This document shows, piece by piece, positions 54,374-64,000 of a DNA stretch of 64,000 bases; the first letter of the stretch is position 1, and each line of letters opens with the position of its first letter. Location of the stretch: NCBI RefSeq assembly GCF_014384895.1, contig NZ_JACRSQ010000012.1, positions 1 through 64,000 on the forward strand, read 5' to 3'. The position numbers and the translations under genes are program-made. The DNA is from Bianquea renquensis (GTDB lineage: Bacteria > Bacillota > Clostridia > Lachnospirales > Bianqueaceae). The notes below the pieces were generated by a model, which saw only the letters and a program-made list of their open reading frames with translations, was not told the DNA's origin and did not search any database.

Positions 54374-56608
54374 ATGGCGCGGCAGTTCGCCCAAGTTATT
54401 GTCAATCTGCATCACCAGAAGGTCGATCAAATCTATACGTACCGAGTGCCGGAAGGACTCCAGTCCACTTTGGAAGAGGGCATGATGGCGGAGGTGCCTT
54501 TTGGCCCGCGCAATCATATGATCGAAGGTTTTGTCATCGGGCTTTCGTCTGATTGCGCCGTTCCGGAGGAGAAGTTGAAATCCGTCCGGCGAATTCTGCG
54601 GCAGGAGCCGGTTTTTACAAAAAATAATCTGGCACTTGCCCAGAGGATGAAGGAGGAGCTGGGCGCACCCTTATCCTCCTGTCTGGAACTGTTTGTTCCC
54701 CGTTTACTGATGCAGGAAGAGAAACTCGTGGACATGGTGGAAGTGTTGCCGGGCGCGGGAAAAATGGGCGCAGCCAAACCAGGCCTTCGGCAGCAAGGGT
54801 TTTTGGACGCGCTGGCGGCGTTGCCGGGCGGTAAAGGCAAGCTCAAGGAGATCCGCAAGGCCTCGCCCATTACAGGTGCGTCGTTGGATTCCCTGCAGGT
54901 GCAAGGACGAATTCGTATATGGAAAGAGCCGGAGGGGGACCCGCCGGCTACTTTGCTTTATGAAGAGGGAGAGCTGGAGCGGCCCAGGGAGCTAAATGAA
55001 GAGCAGCAAAAGGCGGTGGACGCCATCGCCGCTTCCATTCAGAAGGGGCAAAAGGAGACCTTTCTACTCCACGGCGTGACGGGCAGTGGCAAGACGGAGG
55101 TTTACATGCAGGCGATCGACCATGCCATGCGGGCTGATAAGCAAGCGATTTTGTTGGTTCCCGAGATCAGTTTGACGCCGCAGTTGGTGCAAGTCTTTCG
55201 CAGGCGATTTGGCAGGCGCGCAGGCGTCACCCACAGCCGGATGACGGATCAGGAGCGAGCATGGCAGTGGAAGCTGGCAAAGGAAAACCGCATCCAAGTT
55301 ATGATCGGTCCGCGCTCAGCTCTATTTACTCCCTTCTCTAAGCTGGGCCTTATCGTGTTAGACGAAGAACATGAGACAACCTACAAGTCAGAGCAGACGC
55401 CCCGGTATCACGCCCGGGACATTGCAAGCGCCATGGCGGAACAGGCGGGGTGTCCTCTCGTTCTCGGGTCCGCGACCCCTGCTGTGGAGACCTATTACCG
55501 CGCCCAGCAGGGGGAGTATACACTGTTGCAGTTAACCAAGCGGGCGGTGGAGAAGGCCAGAATGCCGAAGATCACCACGGTGGATATGCGCCAGGAGATG
55601 GCCGAGGGCAATATGTCTATTTTTTGCAGGCGCTTGCAGCAGGGAATTAGAGAGCGGCTGGCAAGGGGCGAGCAGGTGATTTTATTCCTCAACCGAAAGG
55701 GGCACTCGACCTTTGTCAACTGTAGAAGCTGCGGGTTTGTTCTCAAATGTCCCCGATGCTATTTGCCGTACACGTGGCACAAGGATACGAGGCGGCTGAT
55801 CTGCCATCACTGTGGAAAAGAGGCCGAGATGGTGGCATCCTGCCCCCAATGCGGTTCCTCGTATATCAAATACTTTGGAGCTGGGACCCAGAGAGTGGAG
55901 GAGGAAGTACAGCGGCTGTTTCCCCAGGCCAGAATATTGCGTATGGATATGAATACCACTGGCCGCAAGGGCGCGTACGAAGCGGCATATCATACTTTCC
56001 AAAATCGGGACGCCGATATCCTGGTAGGGACGCAGATGATCGCCAAAGGCTTGGATTTCCCCTATGTAACCCTTGTTGGCGTAGTGGCGGCCGATATGAC
56101 CTTGTATTCCAGCGACTATCACAGTACAGAACGGACCTTTCAGCTCTTGACACAGGTTGCCGGGCGCGCTGGCAGAGCCGGTCTGGAGGGAGAGGTACTG
56201 CTACAGACCTACTCGCCAGACCATTATTGCATCGAGGATGTAGTCAAACAAGACTACAAGGCCTTCTACGCCAATGAAATCACCGCCAGAAAGCTTCTCA
56301 ATTGCCCTCCCTTCACACATATTCTGCAATTTTTGCTGACATCTCTTCAAGAAGACCAGCTGATTCAGTGCGCCAGGGATTTTTATCAACTGTTGGAGCG
56401 GTACGGGAAAAGACGAGGCTTCCAGCTCTTAGGGCCATCCCCGGCTTCCACAGCTAGAATCAACAATGTGTTTCGATGGAAGATTCTAGTCAAACACCCG
56501 GATGCCGCCAGGTTGACGGCTTACGGCCACTATTGTCAGGAACAATACCAAAAGAAGAACGCCAAAATAGGAATTCAGATGGATCTGGATCCAGTGACAA
56601 TGTTTTAG
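54374..56608 (+). CDS. priA: Primosomal helicase PriA
   Basis: The 744-residue SF2 helicase restarts stalled replication forks. The N-terminal DNA-binding domain ([20 protein letters not shown]) is followed by Walker [23 protein letters not shown] (DEEH box) and [12 protein letters not shown]. The zinc-binding cysteine array [30 protein letters not shown] and motifs V/VI ([31 protein letters not shown]) are complete. It starts 3 nt after rpoZ. Confidence 0.95.
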   Translation: MARQFAQVIVNLHHQKVDQIYTYRVPEGLQSTLEEGMMAEVPFGPRNHMIEGFVIGLSSDCAVPEEKLKSVRRILRQEPVFTKNNLALAQRMKEELGAPLSSCLELFVPRLLMQEEKLVDMVEVLPGAGKMGAAKPGLRQQGFLDALAALPGGKGKLKEIRKASPITGASLDSLQVQGRIRIWKEPEGDPPATLLYEEGELERPRELNEEQQKAVDAIAASIQKGQKETFLLHGVTGSGKTEVYMQAIDHAMRADKQAILLVPEISLTPQLVQVFRRRFGRRAGVTHSRMTDQERAWQWKLAKENRIQVMIGPRSALFTPFSKLGLIVLDEEHETTYKSEQTPRYHARDIASAMAEQAGCPLVLGSATPAVETYYRAQQGEYTLLQLTKRAVEKARMPKITTVDMRQEMAEGNMSIFCRRLQQGIRERLARGEQVILFLNRKGHSTFVNCRSCGFVLKCPRCYLPYTWHKDTRRLICHHCGKEAEMVASCPQCGSSYIKYFGAGTQRVEEEVQRLFPQARILRMDMNTTGRKGAYEAAYHTFQNRDADILVGTQMIAKGLDFPYVTLVGVVAADMTLYSSDYHSTERTFQLLTQVAGRAGRAGLEGEVLLQTYSPDHYCIEDVVKQDYKAFYANEITARKLLNCPPFTHILQFLLTSLQEDQLIQCARDFYQLLERYGKRRGFQLLGPSPASTARINNVFRWKILVKHPDAARLTAYGHYCQEQYQKKNAKIGIQMDLDPVTMF

Positions 56609-56631
56609 AGTATAGAAAGGATGTGTTCAGA

Positions 56632-57090
56632 ATGGCGCTTCGCAATATACGAAAAGAGCAGGATGAAATTTTAAGAAAACCTTCGCGAAAGGTAGAATTA
56701 TTTGACGACCGGCTGCAAACACTGATTGATGATATGTTTGAGACCATGTACGACGCCCAGGGATGCGGTCTGGCCGCTGTGCAGGTCGGCATACTGAAGC
56801 AGGTGATCGTCATCGATACGGAGCAGCCAGGGGAAAAGCTGGTGCTGATCAACCCAGAGATCGTGGAGACATCTGGGATTCAGAGGACAGCCGAGGGGTG
56901 TCTGAGTATACCTGGAAAATCGGGAATTGTAAATCGGCCTATGGTTGTGAAAGTTCGAGCGCTGGACCGCGAGGGCAAGCCCTTTGAGAAGGTAGGCCGC
57001 GGGTTATTGGCAAAAGCCTTCTGCCATGAAATCGATCATTTGAGCGGTGTCCTCTTTGTGGATAAAGTGGAAGAATGGGTAGAAGAATAG
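56632..57090 (+). CDS. def: Peptide deformylase
   Basis: The 152-residue metallohydrolase removes the N-formyl group from new proteins. All three motifs are present: [18 protein letters not shown] and [12 protein letters not shown] Val replaces the usual Pro in GLAAxQ-V/P-G, a tolerated variation. ATG 56632 has GAAAGG upstream. The gene precedes fmt, as usual. Confidence 0.95.
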   Translation: MALRNIRKEQDEILRKPSRKVELFDDRLQTLIDDMFETMYDAQGCGLAAVQVGILKQVIVIDTEQPGEKLVLINPEIVETSGIQRTAEGCLSIPGKSGIVNRPMVVKVRALDREGKPFEKVGRGLLAKAFCHEIDHLSGVLFVDKVEEWVEE

Positions 57091-57105
57091 AAACGAGGTG
57101 GAGCG

Positions 57106-58041
57106 ATGCGCATCGTATTTATGGGGACTCCAGAATTTGCCGCTTGTATCTTGCGGGAGGTAGCCCGATTGGAACATGAGATCGTCGGCGTCTACACACA
57201 GCCGGACAAACCGCAGGGGCGAAAGGCGATTTTGACGCCACCTCCTGTGAAACAATTGGCAATGGAATTGGGACTGCCAGTCTACCAGCCGAGACGGGTG
57301 AAGACATCGGCTGCCGTGGAGCAGCTGCGGGACCTCCGTCCAGACTTGATATTGGTCGCCGCCTACGGCCAGATTCTATCCCAGGCGATTTTGGACATCC
57401 CGGCTTTTGGGTGCGTGTGCATCCACGCGTCCCTATTGCCTAAGTATCGGGGGGCCGCCCCAATTCAGTGGGCGATTGCCAACGGGGAGGCTGTAACCGG
57501 TGTGACGGCCATGCAGATGGACGCTGGCATCGATACAGGCGACATGATCCTGAAACAGGAAGTTCCCATTGGGGAAGAGGAGACAGCGGGAACACTGTAT
57601 GATGCACTGGCAGCGGCCGGGGCAAAGGTGACGGGGGAGATTTTGGCAATTCTCTCTCGGGGGGAGTGTCTCCCGAGGGAGCCACAGCGGGAGGAAGACG
57701 CGACCTACGCCCCCATCTTGACAAAGGAGGATGGCCGCATTGATTGGACCATGAGTGCAAGACAGATCGTAGACCGGATTCGTGCCTTTACTCCGTGGCC
57801 ATCGTGTTACACCTATCTGCGAGGGCAAAAGCTGGCCATCGGGAAGGCCTCCCTTGTGGATCCAGAGAAGCAGGGAGAGCCTGGGCGAGTGCTCAAGTCT
57901 CCGAAGAAGATGTTCTGGGTTCAGACGGGAAAAGGTGTCATCGCGGTGGAAGAGTTGCAGCTTCAGGGAAAAAAGATGATGCCGGCCAGTGCATTTTTGT
58001 TGGGAAATAAAGTGGAGGGAGAAATCTTACAGGGAGAGTGA
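57106..58041 (+). CDS. fmt: Methionyl-tRNA formyltransferase
   Basis: The 311-residue enzyme formylates initiator Met-tRNA with 10-formyl-THF. IVFMGTPEFAACIL opens it; the folate site and catalytic residues lie in HASLLPKYRGAAPIQWAIANGEAVTGVTAMQMDAGIDTGDMI, with Asn replaced in part as HASLLP. The C-terminal OB domain is present. GAGGTGGAG precedes ATG, 15 nt after def. Confidence 0.95.
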   Translation: MRIVFMGTPEFAACILREVARLEHEIVGVYTQPDKPQGRKAILTPPPVKQLAMELGLPVYQPRRVKTSAAVEQLRDLRPDLILVAAYGQILSQAILDIPAFGCVCIHASLLPKYRGAAPIQWAIANGEAVTGVTAMQMDAGIDTGDMILKQEVPIGEEETAGTLYDALAAAGAKVTGEILAILSRGECLPREPQREEDATYAPILTKEDGRIDWTMSARQIVDRIRAFTPWPSCYTYLRGQKLAIGKASLVDPEKQGEPGRVLKSPKKMFWVQTGKGVIAVEELQLQGKKMMPASAFLLGNKVEGEILQGE

Positions 58042-58047
58042 TGCAGG

Positions 58048-58767
58048 ATGTTTTATATCGACCCTTATTATCTGATTTTAGTGCTGCCCACACTGATCTT
58101 CGCCATGTATGCGCAATATAAGGTGAAGAGCACGTATCAAAGGTACAGTCAAGTTCCCTGCCGGATGGGATATACCGGTGCGCAGGCGGCGGATACCATC
58201 CTGCGCGGCGCCGGCATCTTCGATGTGGGAATCGAGCATGTGGTAGGACAGCTTTCGGACCATTATGACCCGAGAAAGAAAATGCTGCGCTTATCGGACA
58301 GCGTGTTTGACAGTACTTCCATTGCAGCGCTTGGCGTAGCGGCCCACGAAGTAGGGCATGCGATTCAGCATCATGAGGGATACCTCCCGTTAAAGCTGCG
58401 GAATGCGATTATACCCGTGACCCAGATCGCTTCCAACCTTTCGATGCCCTTGATTTTTCTTGGGATCCTTTTTGGCGGCGTGCGGGGCAATACGGATTTT
58501 GGGTATTTCTTGATTCAGATGGGAATTCTGCTCTTTGGAGCGGCGGTGGTCTTTCAGCTCATCACCCTGCCGGTGGAATTCAATGCGTCCAGGCGAGCCA
58601 TCGCCATACTGGGAAGCAGCAATCTACTGCTGGAGGACGAGATTCCGCAGGCGAGACGTGTTTTGTCAGCGGCGGCCATGACCTACGTGGCAGCCGCGGC
58701 GACAGCCCTTGCAAGTTTGCTCAGGCTACTATTGCTTTTTGGCAGGAGAAATGGCAATGACCGATAA
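58048..58767 (+). CDS. YugP-family membrane zinc metallopeptidase
   Basis: The 239-residue protein has an N-terminal span (YYLILVLPTLIFAMYAQYKV), the zinc motif AAHEVGHAIQHHEG at about 106-119, and three further spans. YugP proteins (peptidase M48-like fold) are conserved in Bacillota but their substrates are unknown. The gene lies between fmt and rsmB, overlapping rsmB by 11 nt; this position is common in Clostridia. Confidence 0.88.
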   Translation: MFYIDPYYLILVLPTLIFAMYAQYKVKSTYQRYSQVPCRMGYTGAQAADTILRGAGIFDVGIEHVVGQLSDHYDPRKKMLRLSDSVFDSTSIAALGVAAHEVGHAIQHHEGYLPLKLRNAIIPVTQIASNLSMPLIFLGILFGGVRGNTDFGYFLIQMGILLFGAAVVFQLITLPVEFNASRRAIAILGSSNLLLEDEIPQARRVLSAAAMTYVAAAATALASLLRLLLLFGRRNGNDR

Positions 58768-60367
58768 CCGTTGGAGTGCCCGGCGGGAAGCTGCCCAGGC
58801 GCTTATGGAGATTTTGTATGACAAGGGGTATTCCTCCATCGTCTTAAACCGGCGGCTTCGAAATCTGCCCCCTGAGGCGGACCGAAAGGATCGAGCCTTT
58901 ATTGCCAGCCTCGTCTATACCACGATATCCGAGCTGTATTATATTGACGCCGTGATCAACACCTATTCGAAAACTGCCGTTGTTAAGATGAAACCCTGGG
59001 TGGCGGTGGTTCTCCGCATGACGGTCTGCCAGCTCTTGTTTTTTGATAAAGTCCCCGACAGCGCTGCTGTCCACGAGGGCGTGGAACTCGTCAAGCAATC
59101 CCGCCTGCGAGGGCTTCAGGGCTTTGTGAATGGAGTGCTGAGGGGAATTCTGCGCGGCGATAAAAAGCCAGTGTTACCGGATTCCCAGGAGTCGCCGCTG
59201 GCCTATGTGTCCATCCGGCACTCCATTCCTGTCTGGATCTTGAAAATCTGGCTTGACGCCTATGGTTACTCCAAAATGCTGGAGCTGGCGGAGGTCTCCC
59301 ACGGACCAAAGCGGCTCTGTCTGCGGTGCAATACCCTCAAGATTTCCCCGGAGGATTTTCTTGTGATGTTGCAGGACAAGGTGGGAGTGGAAAATGTCCG
59401 TCCTGGCGACGTTCTGCCGGAATGTGCATATATAACCGACGGCGGCGATATGGCGGCCTGGCCAGAATTCAAGCAGGGCTTCTTCATCGTCCAGGATGAA
59501 AGTTCTGCGCTGGCAGGACGCGCTCTGGGGGCAAAGCCCGGAGACCGAGTGCTGGACATGTGTGCCGCCCCGGGAGGAAAATCAACCCATATTGCCCAGC
59601 TCATGCAAAATACAGGCGTGATTATCAGCCGCGATATCCACGAACATAAAGTAAAGCTCATAGAAGAAAATGCAGCGCGTCTAGGGGTTTCCATCATCCA
59701 GACCCAATTTCGGGACGGCGTCGCCTGGGAGCCAGAGGAAGAGGGCAGCTTTGACGCGGTATTGCTGGATGCGCCCTGTTCGGGGCTGGGGATTCTGCGA
59801 TCCAAACCGGATATCAAGCTCAATCGCTCGCCAGACCAGATGGGGGAGCTGGTCAAGCTGCAAACCGCTTTACTCGAAGCTGCATCCCATCTAGTCCGTC
59901 CCGGCGGTGCGTTGGTGTATAGCACGTGTACCATCAACCCTGCGGAGAATGAGGAAACCGTACAACTTTTTTTAGAAAAACATCAGGATTTTTTCATAGA
60001 AAATTTTGAAAAGGATTTGCCAAGGAAGCTGGAGTGTGATACTATAAAGGATGGATATGCCGTCCTTATGCCGGTGGAGGCAGGGATGGATGGCTTTTTT
60101 ATTGCAAAGTTCAGGAGGAAAGCATTGGATGAACCTGGAACAACAGGACCCGCACAGTCTCCTGCCAAAAGAGTGGGAAGACCTGTGCGTGGGATGGGGG
60201 CTACCGGCATACCGGGGCCGGCAGATCTTTCAATGGCTACACCAGAAGGATGCCACATCCTTTCTGGAGATGACGGTTCTGCCGGAGGAGCTCCGCCGAA
60301 AATTGGAGTCGTCGATTCCAGTTTTCGAGATGCAGCTGGCGAAGAAGCAGCGATCGACGAAAGATGA
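58757..60367 (+). CDS. rsmB: 16S rRNA (cytosine-967-C5)-methyltransferase RsmB, with unusual C-terminal extension
   Basis: It methylates C967 of 16S rRNA. The NusB-like N-terminal domain is followed by the SAM domain: VLDMCAAPGGKSTHIAQL, VLLDAPCSGLGILRSKPDIK with the catalytic cysteine, and VYSTCTINPAENEE with the second cysteine. The normal end is near DGFFIAKFRR at about residue 455. Instead the frame stays open for another ~80 residues rich in Gly, Pro and Ala, inside the rlmN gene in a different frame. Total length is 536 against the usual 430-450. ATG 58757 is set by GGCAGGAG. Confidence 0.9.
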   Translation: MTDNRWSARREAAQALMEILYDKGYSSIVLNRRLRNLPPEADRKDRAFIASLVYTTISELYYIDAVINTYSKTAVVKMKPWVAVVLRMTVCQLLFFDKVPDSAAVHEGVELVKQSRLRGLQGFVNGVLRGILRGDKKPVLPDSQESPLAYVSIRHSIPVWILKIWLDAYGYSKMLELAEVSHGPKRLCLRCNTLKISPEDFLVMLQDKVGVENVRPGDVLPECAYITDGGDMAAWPEFKQGFFIVQDESSALAGRALGAKPGDRVLDMCAAPGGKSTHIAQLMQNTGVIISRDIHEHKVKLIEENAARLGVSIIQTQFRDGVAWEPEEEGSFDAVLLDAPCSGLGILRSKPDIKLNRSPDQMGELVKLQTALLEAASHLVRPGGALVYSTCTINPAENEETVQLFLEKHQDFFIENFEKDLPRKLECDTIKDGYAVLMPVEAGMDGFFIAKFRRKALDEPGTTGPAQSPAKRVGRPVRGMGATGIPGPADLSMATPEGCHILSGDDGSAGGAPPKIGVVDSSFRDAAGEEAAIDER

Positions 60368-61169
60368 GACAACAAAATTTTTATTTCGCCTGCGGGATGG
60401 ACAGTGCATCGAATCAGTGCTTATGCGCTATGAATACGGGTATTCCCTTTGCATCTCCTCCCAGGTGGGATGCAGGATGGGGTGCCGCTTTTGCGCCTCC
60501 ACTCTAGGAGGTCTGGTTCGAAACCTTACGGCGGGCGAGATGGTCCAGCAGGTATACGCGGCGTCCAAGGAGGCGTCGGTCAGAATCTCCCATGTGGTCG
60601 TGATGGGCTGCGGGGAACCATTTGACAACTATGACGCGCTGCTTCGATTTTTTTCCCTGATGCGGGAGGAGAAGGGGCGGGGACTTAGCCTTCGAAACAT
60701 AACGGTATCCACCTGTGGGCTTCCCCATCGCATCCGAGAATTTGCCGATTGCCACGTGGGAGTGACGCTGGCCGTCTCTCTTCACGCGGCTGATGATGAA
60801 CTCCGTAGGCAGTTGATGCCGGGGGCCGCTCGGTTTTCTCTTGACGAACTCCTCGATGCCTGTCAGTACTATACAAAGGAAACAGGGCGCCGAGTCACCT
60901 TTGAATACGCATTGATAAAGGGGTGTAACGATGGGCGGGACGATGCGGTGCGGCTTGTGCAAAGGCTGCGGGGAATGCTCGCCCATGTAAACCTCATCCC
61001 GGTTAATCCCGTGGAGGAGCGTGGGTTAGCCCGGTCATCGCCCCAGCGTGTCCGGGAATTTGCCAAGGTTTTAGAGATGGGACGAATTCCGGTGACGATA
61101 CGCAGAGAGATGGGCGCCGACATTGACGGCGCTTGCGGTCAGCTCAGAAATCGGTACGCGCGTGCATAA
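60129..61169 (+). CDS. rlmN: Dual-specificity 23S rRNA/tRNA adenine-C2 methyltransferase RlmN
   Basis: The 346-residue radical SAM enzyme methylates A2503 of 23S rRNA and A37 of tRNAs. The cluster motif CRMGCRFC is at about 118-125, GCGEPFDNYD and NITVSTCGL follow, and LAVSLHAADDELR and the C-terminal catalytic cysteine (DGACGQLRNRY) complete it. ATG 60129 has AGGAGG 10 nt upstream; that ribosome binding site lies inside the rsmB frame, 239 nt before the rsmB stop. Confidence 0.93.
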   Translation: MNLEQQDPHSLLPKEWEDLCVGWGLPAYRGRQIFQWLHQKDATSFLEMTVLPEELRRKLESSIPVFEMQLAKKQRSTKDETTKFLFRLRDGQCIESVLMRYEYGYSLCISSQVGCRMGCRFCASTLGGLVRNLTAGEMVQQVYAASKEASVRISHVVVMGCGEPFDNYDALLRFFSLMREEKGRGLSLRNITVSTCGLPHRIREFADCHVGVTLAVSLHAADDELRRQLMPGAARFSLDELLDACQYYTKETGRRVTFEYALIKGCNDGRDDAVRLVQRLRGMLAHVNLIPVNPVEERGLARSSPQRVREFAKVLEMGRIPVTIRREMGADIDGACGQLRNRYARA

Positions 61170-61214
61170 GAGATTCGTCCAAGCCGGTTGGAATGAAAAT
61201 AGTGAGGTGTTAGA

Positions 61215-61997
61215 ATGTTTGCAGCTGCAAAATGTGATGTAGGCAAGCTTCGAAAGACTAATCAAGACTCTGTGTACTGTTCCATGGAACCAGTGGGGGA
61301 TCTTCCCAACCTGTTTATCGTGGCGGATGGGATGGGCGGCCATTTAGCTGGGGAACACGCATCGTCGGAAGCGGTTCAATTTTTTGTTCAGGAAGTGGCC
61401 GAGAAGTCATTTAAAGAAGACAGCATTGTCAAGCTGCTGCGCGAAGGCGTGGAGAGCGCAAATCGATATGTCTACAAGCTATCCAAACAGTCTTCCGCCT
61501 GGACGGGCATGGGGACCACCTTTGTCGCCGCGGTTATCATGGAGGATACGCTTTTTTGCGTCAATGTCGGGGATAGCCGGCTATATCTTGTTCAGGCTGA
61601 TGGACAAGGTGGCGTTGGCTTGAAGAAGCTGACCATCGATCACTCTGTCGTGGAAGAGCTAGTGCAGAAGGGAGAAATCACGGAGGAGGAGGCGAGAGTT
61701 CATCCTCAGAAGAATGTGATTACCAGAGCTGTTGGAATTGAGGAGCAAGTCAGCGTCGATGCGTTTGAGATTCCCTTGACAGGAATTCTGCGAGTGCTGC
61801 TCTGCTCCGATGGCCTCAGCAATATGGTTGAGGATACAGAACTCCTCCGCTTGTTGGGGACGACAGTGCCAAGCAGCCAGGATGAAATCGAGGGGCTAGC
61901 GGAACAGCTCATCGATAGGGCAAACGGTAACGGGGGGTATGACAATATATCGGTCATACTGATAGACTTATGGAAGGAAGGTGCGCAACATGCTTAA
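61215..61997 (+). CDS. stp: PP2C-family Ser/Thr phosphatase
   Basis: The 260-residue Mn-dependent phosphatase reverses PrkC phosphorylation. Metal-site motifs are GKLRKTNQDSVY, FIVADGMGGHLAGEHAS, GTTFVAAVI, VGDSRLYLV, LLCSDGLSNMV and GYDNISVILI. It overlaps the kinase start by 8 nt, the usual coupling of this phosphatase/kinase pair. Confidence 0.95.
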   Translation: MFAAAKCDVGKLRKTNQDSVYCSMEPVGDLPNLFIVADGMGGHLAGEHASSEAVQFFVQEVAEKSFKEDSIVKLLREGVESANRYVYKLSKQSSAWTGMGTTFVAAVIMEDTLFCVNVGDSRLYLVQADGQGGVGLKKLTIDHSVVEELVQKGEITEEEARVHPQKNVITRAVGIEEQVSVDAFEIPLTGILRVLLCSDGLSNMVEDTELLRLLGTTVPSSQDEIEGLAEQLIDRANGNGGYDNISVILIDLWKEGAQHA

Positions 61998-63939
61998 TCC
62001 GGGAACTATTTTAGGCAACCGGTATGAGATTGTAGAGGAAATCGGTTCCGGAGGCATGGCGATTGTATATAAAGCAAAGGACTATAAGCTGCACAGGATG
62101 GTAGCGATCAAAGTTCTGCGCAAAGAGTACGCCAGTGACGAAGTGGTGTTGGCAAAGTTTCAAAAAGAGGCGCTTGCGGCTGCCAGCCTCTCCCATAACA
62201 ATATTGTGGGGGTGTACGATCTAGGGCAGGAGAAGGACGTCTATTATATCATTATGGAATACATAGACGGCATCACGTTAAAGGAGTACATTCGGCGGCG
62301 CGATACCATGTCGTCGGAGGAAATCTTGAAGATCTCGTTGAAGATAGCGGACGCTCTCCGCGTTGCCCATGCGAATCATATCATTCACCGGGATATCAAG
62401 CCGCAGAATATTATGGTTACCCAAAAGGGTGCAGTGAAGGTTACGGATTTTGGAATCGCAAAGGCGGCAACCTCTACGACCATGACGAACCATATGGATA
62501 CCATGGGGTCGGTGCATTACTTTTCACCTGAACAGGCGAGAGGCGGTTTTGTGGATGTCCGCAGCGATCTGTACTCTCTGGGAATCACCATGTATGAGAT
62601 GGCGACGAAGAGACTTCCTTTCAATGGCGATACGCCGGTCTCGGTTGCGATGCAGCAGATTCATGATCCCATGCCCAATCCCCGGAAGGAGAATGCGGCT
62701 CTGTGGCCAGGACTCGCTGCGATAATTCGCAGGCTGACGCAAAAACGTCCGGAGCTTCGGTATCAATCGGCGGATGAGCTCATGGCGGACCTGCGAAAGG
62801 TCTATGTGGATCATGACTATATTGTGCCGCTCCCCGCACAGGTCGACGAGGAGACACCCTATGGGGAGCCACCGCGCCGCCAGGATGTTCACCCGGCGCC
62901 GCCGAAACGTCCCGTTCCCGAGACGGAGGAGGATGAGGAGGAGGAGAGGAAGCCGGATACCGCGGCAAAAAAGAAGAAGATCCTCATTTTTTCCGCCTGT
63001 GGAGCGGCGGTGTTGATTATAGCCCTTGTCTTGATCTTCAGTTTTGTGCTGAGGCAGGCTAAGAGCAATCTGATACCGAGCCTGACAGGGTATACCCTGG
63101 AGGAAGCGCAGGATAAGGTATCAGGGCTGAAGATTACAGTGGAAGTGGAGAGACAGGAATATAGCGATGAATACGACGCTGGAAAGATTACCGGACAGGA
63201 TCCCGCCGTCAATACGGAAGCGGTGGAAGGCTCCGTGATCAAAGTCGTTCTCAGTATGGGAAAACGGCAGGTGGATAAGGTTCCGGATGTAACCAATCTG
63301 ACCTATGCAGGTGCGGTGAAGGCTCTGGTCGATGCAGGTCTGCCCTACACCGTGGAGACAAGGGCGGACGAGACAGTTGCCATGGGCACGGTCATCTCCC
63401 AGGATCCGGTGAAAGACACGGATCTGACGGAGGGGACCATCGTTACCATCTACGTCAGCACAGGGACAGGGGAAACGCTGATTGAGGTGCCGGATCTGAC
63501 CACAATGACGGAAGATCAAGCGAAGGAAGAACTGACACAGCGCAAGCTGACCATAGGCACCGTCAGCGAATCCTATCATGACTCTGTGGAAAAAGGCAAA
63601 ATAATCGCCCAGGGGACGGAGAAAGGTGCGAAGGTCATGGAGGGAACGGCGGTGGATGTCACAGTCAGCCTTGGAACGCTGGACGCAGAAACGGTGGGCA
63701 AAGATGGTGGAAATATCATTCTGACCAGCCCCTTTTCAAAGAATGATACAGGTTCAAAACTTCTGACCATTCAAGCCACGGACAAGGATGGAAAGATGAC
63801 GGAACTCTACAACAAGACTGTGACAGCGGCCACCTTTGGCTCCCAGGGAGGCATTTCCGTGGCCTACCCCAGAGGAACCGTGGTCATCAAGGTTTTCCTG
63901 GATAACTCGCCAGTTTTGACGCGGAATGTAAATGAATAA
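61990..63939 (+). CDS. prkC: PASTA-domain Ser/Thr protein kinase
   Basis: The 649-residue membrane kinase senses peptidoglycan fragments. The kinase domain covers about 10-270: GSGGMAIVYKAKD (P-loop), VAIKVL (Lys), HRDIKPQNIMV, DFGIAKA, GSVHYFSPEQARG. An acidic/basic linker, a span (ILIFSACGAAVLIIALVLIF, about 333-352), three PASTA repeats (about 362-425, 430-495, 500-563) and a ~80-residue C-terminal beta-rich domain follow. ATG 61990 has GGAAGGAAGG 8 nt upstream and is preferred to GTG 61981. Confidence 0.94.
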   Translation: MLNPGTILGNRYEIVEEIGSGGMAIVYKAKDYKLHRMVAIKVLRKEYASDEVVLAKFQKEALAAASLSHNNIVGVYDLGQEKDVYYIIMEYIDGITLKEYIRRRDTMSSEEILKISLKIADALRVAHANHIIHRDIKPQNIMVTQKGAVKVTDFGIAKAATSTTMTNHMDTMGSVHYFSPEQARGGFVDVRSDLYSLGITMYEMATKRLPFNGDTPVSVAMQQIHDPMPNPRKENAALWPGLAAIIRRLTQKRPELRYQSADELMADLRKVYVDHDYIVPLPAQVDEETPYGEPPRRQDVHPAPPKRPVPETEEDEEEERKPDTAAKKKKILIFSACGAAVLIIALVLIFSFVLRQAKSNLIPSLTGYTLEEAQDKVSGLKITVEVERQEYSDEYDAGKITGQDPAVNTEAVEGSVIKVVLSMGKRQVDKVPDVTNLTYAGAVKALVDAGLPYTVETRADETVAMGTVISQDPVKDTDLTEGTIVTIYVSTGTGETLIEVPDLTTMTEDQAKEELTQRKLTIGTVSESYHDSVEKGKIIAQGTEKGAKVMEGTAVDVTVSLGTLDAETVGKDGGNIILTSPFSKNDTGSKLLTIQATDKDGKMTELYNKTVTAATFGSQGGISVAYPRGTVVIKVFLDNSPVLTRNVNE

Positions 63940-63996
63940 CGGAGTGAAAGAGGACCGGCGGCGTGCGAGCGCTCCGGTCCTACTTAAGGAGGATGT

Positions 63997-64000
63997 ATGG
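63997..64000 (+). CDS. Start of a further gene, cut by the window end
   Basis: AAGGAGG (63986-63992) is followed by ATG at 63993 and ATG at 63997. By conserved order after prkC the next gene would be the ribosome GTPase rsgA, but no coding sequence is visible. A hairpin GGACCGG/CCGGTCC lies at 63952-63980. Confidence 0.3.

Overview
The window is chromosomal DNA of a monoderm Clostridia-type Bacillota. The evidence is the conserved gene order gmk-rpoZ-priA-def-fmt-rsmB-rlmN-stp-prkC, a remA/DUF370 gene, an LPKTG-anchored surface protein, a two-subunit (PyrK/PyrD) dihydroorotate dehydrogenase, strong AGGAGG ribosome binding sites and some TTG/GTG starts. I do not name a species.

Layout. 1-114 is the end of an IS3-like insertion sequence. 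150-2085 is a noncoding, purine-rich tandem array with a period near 115 bp. 2.2-6.7 kb holds a pyrimidine operon (pyrC, pyrF, pyrK, pyrD) and a peroxiredoxin. 6.8-21.5 kb is an AT-richer glycan-use island: a two-component system diverging from a sugar ABC transporter (binding protein and two permeases), a 1346-residue LPKTG-anchored glycosidase, a sialidase-fold protein, an alpha-L-rhamnosidase and an HpcH/HpaI aldolase. 21.6-22.4 kb is a folT-like ECF gene under a tetrahydrofolate riboswitch. 22.6-32.7 kb is a complete type I-C CRISPR-Cas system (cas3-cas5-cas8c-cas7-cas4-cas1-cas2) with 29 repeats. 33.0-36.6 kb (minus strand) carries a homocysteine methyltransferase, an O-acetylhomoserine sulfhydrylase and a Gfo/Idh/MocA oxidoreductase. 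36.7-41.3 kb is a zinc uptake operon (znuA-znuC-znuB-zur) behind a palindromic operator, followed by a COG2509-like flavoprotein. 41.4-42.3 kb is a second purine-rich tandem array, period near 105 bp. 42.6-49.0 kb is a MerR-controlled redox cluster. 49.0-50.8 kb is rqcH on the minus strand. 51-64 kb is an AraC regulator and then the housekeeping run listed above.

How the genes work together. The sugar island looks like one inducible unit that senses, imports and trims a rhamnose-containing glycan. The MerR cluster has two promoters with the 19-bp spacer typical of MerR activation. It combines cytoplasmic detoxifying enzymes with membrane-anchored or lipoprotein flavodoxins and a DUF4405 membrane protein, suggesting a stress-induced extracytoplasmic electron chain.

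Most notable finding. The sixth CRISPR spacer (31197-31230) is an exact 34-nt copy of a spacer-repeat junction in the same array (32426-32459). The copied segment ends next to GAA, the complement of the type I-C PAM TTC. It therefore looks like the array acquired a piece of itself, inserted in flipped orientation. Other points of interest are the two tandem arrays, an rsmB reading frame running about 240 nt into rlmN, a lysine-rich codon-repeat expansion in Cas7, and hairpin clusters between gmk and rpoZ and upstream of rqcH.
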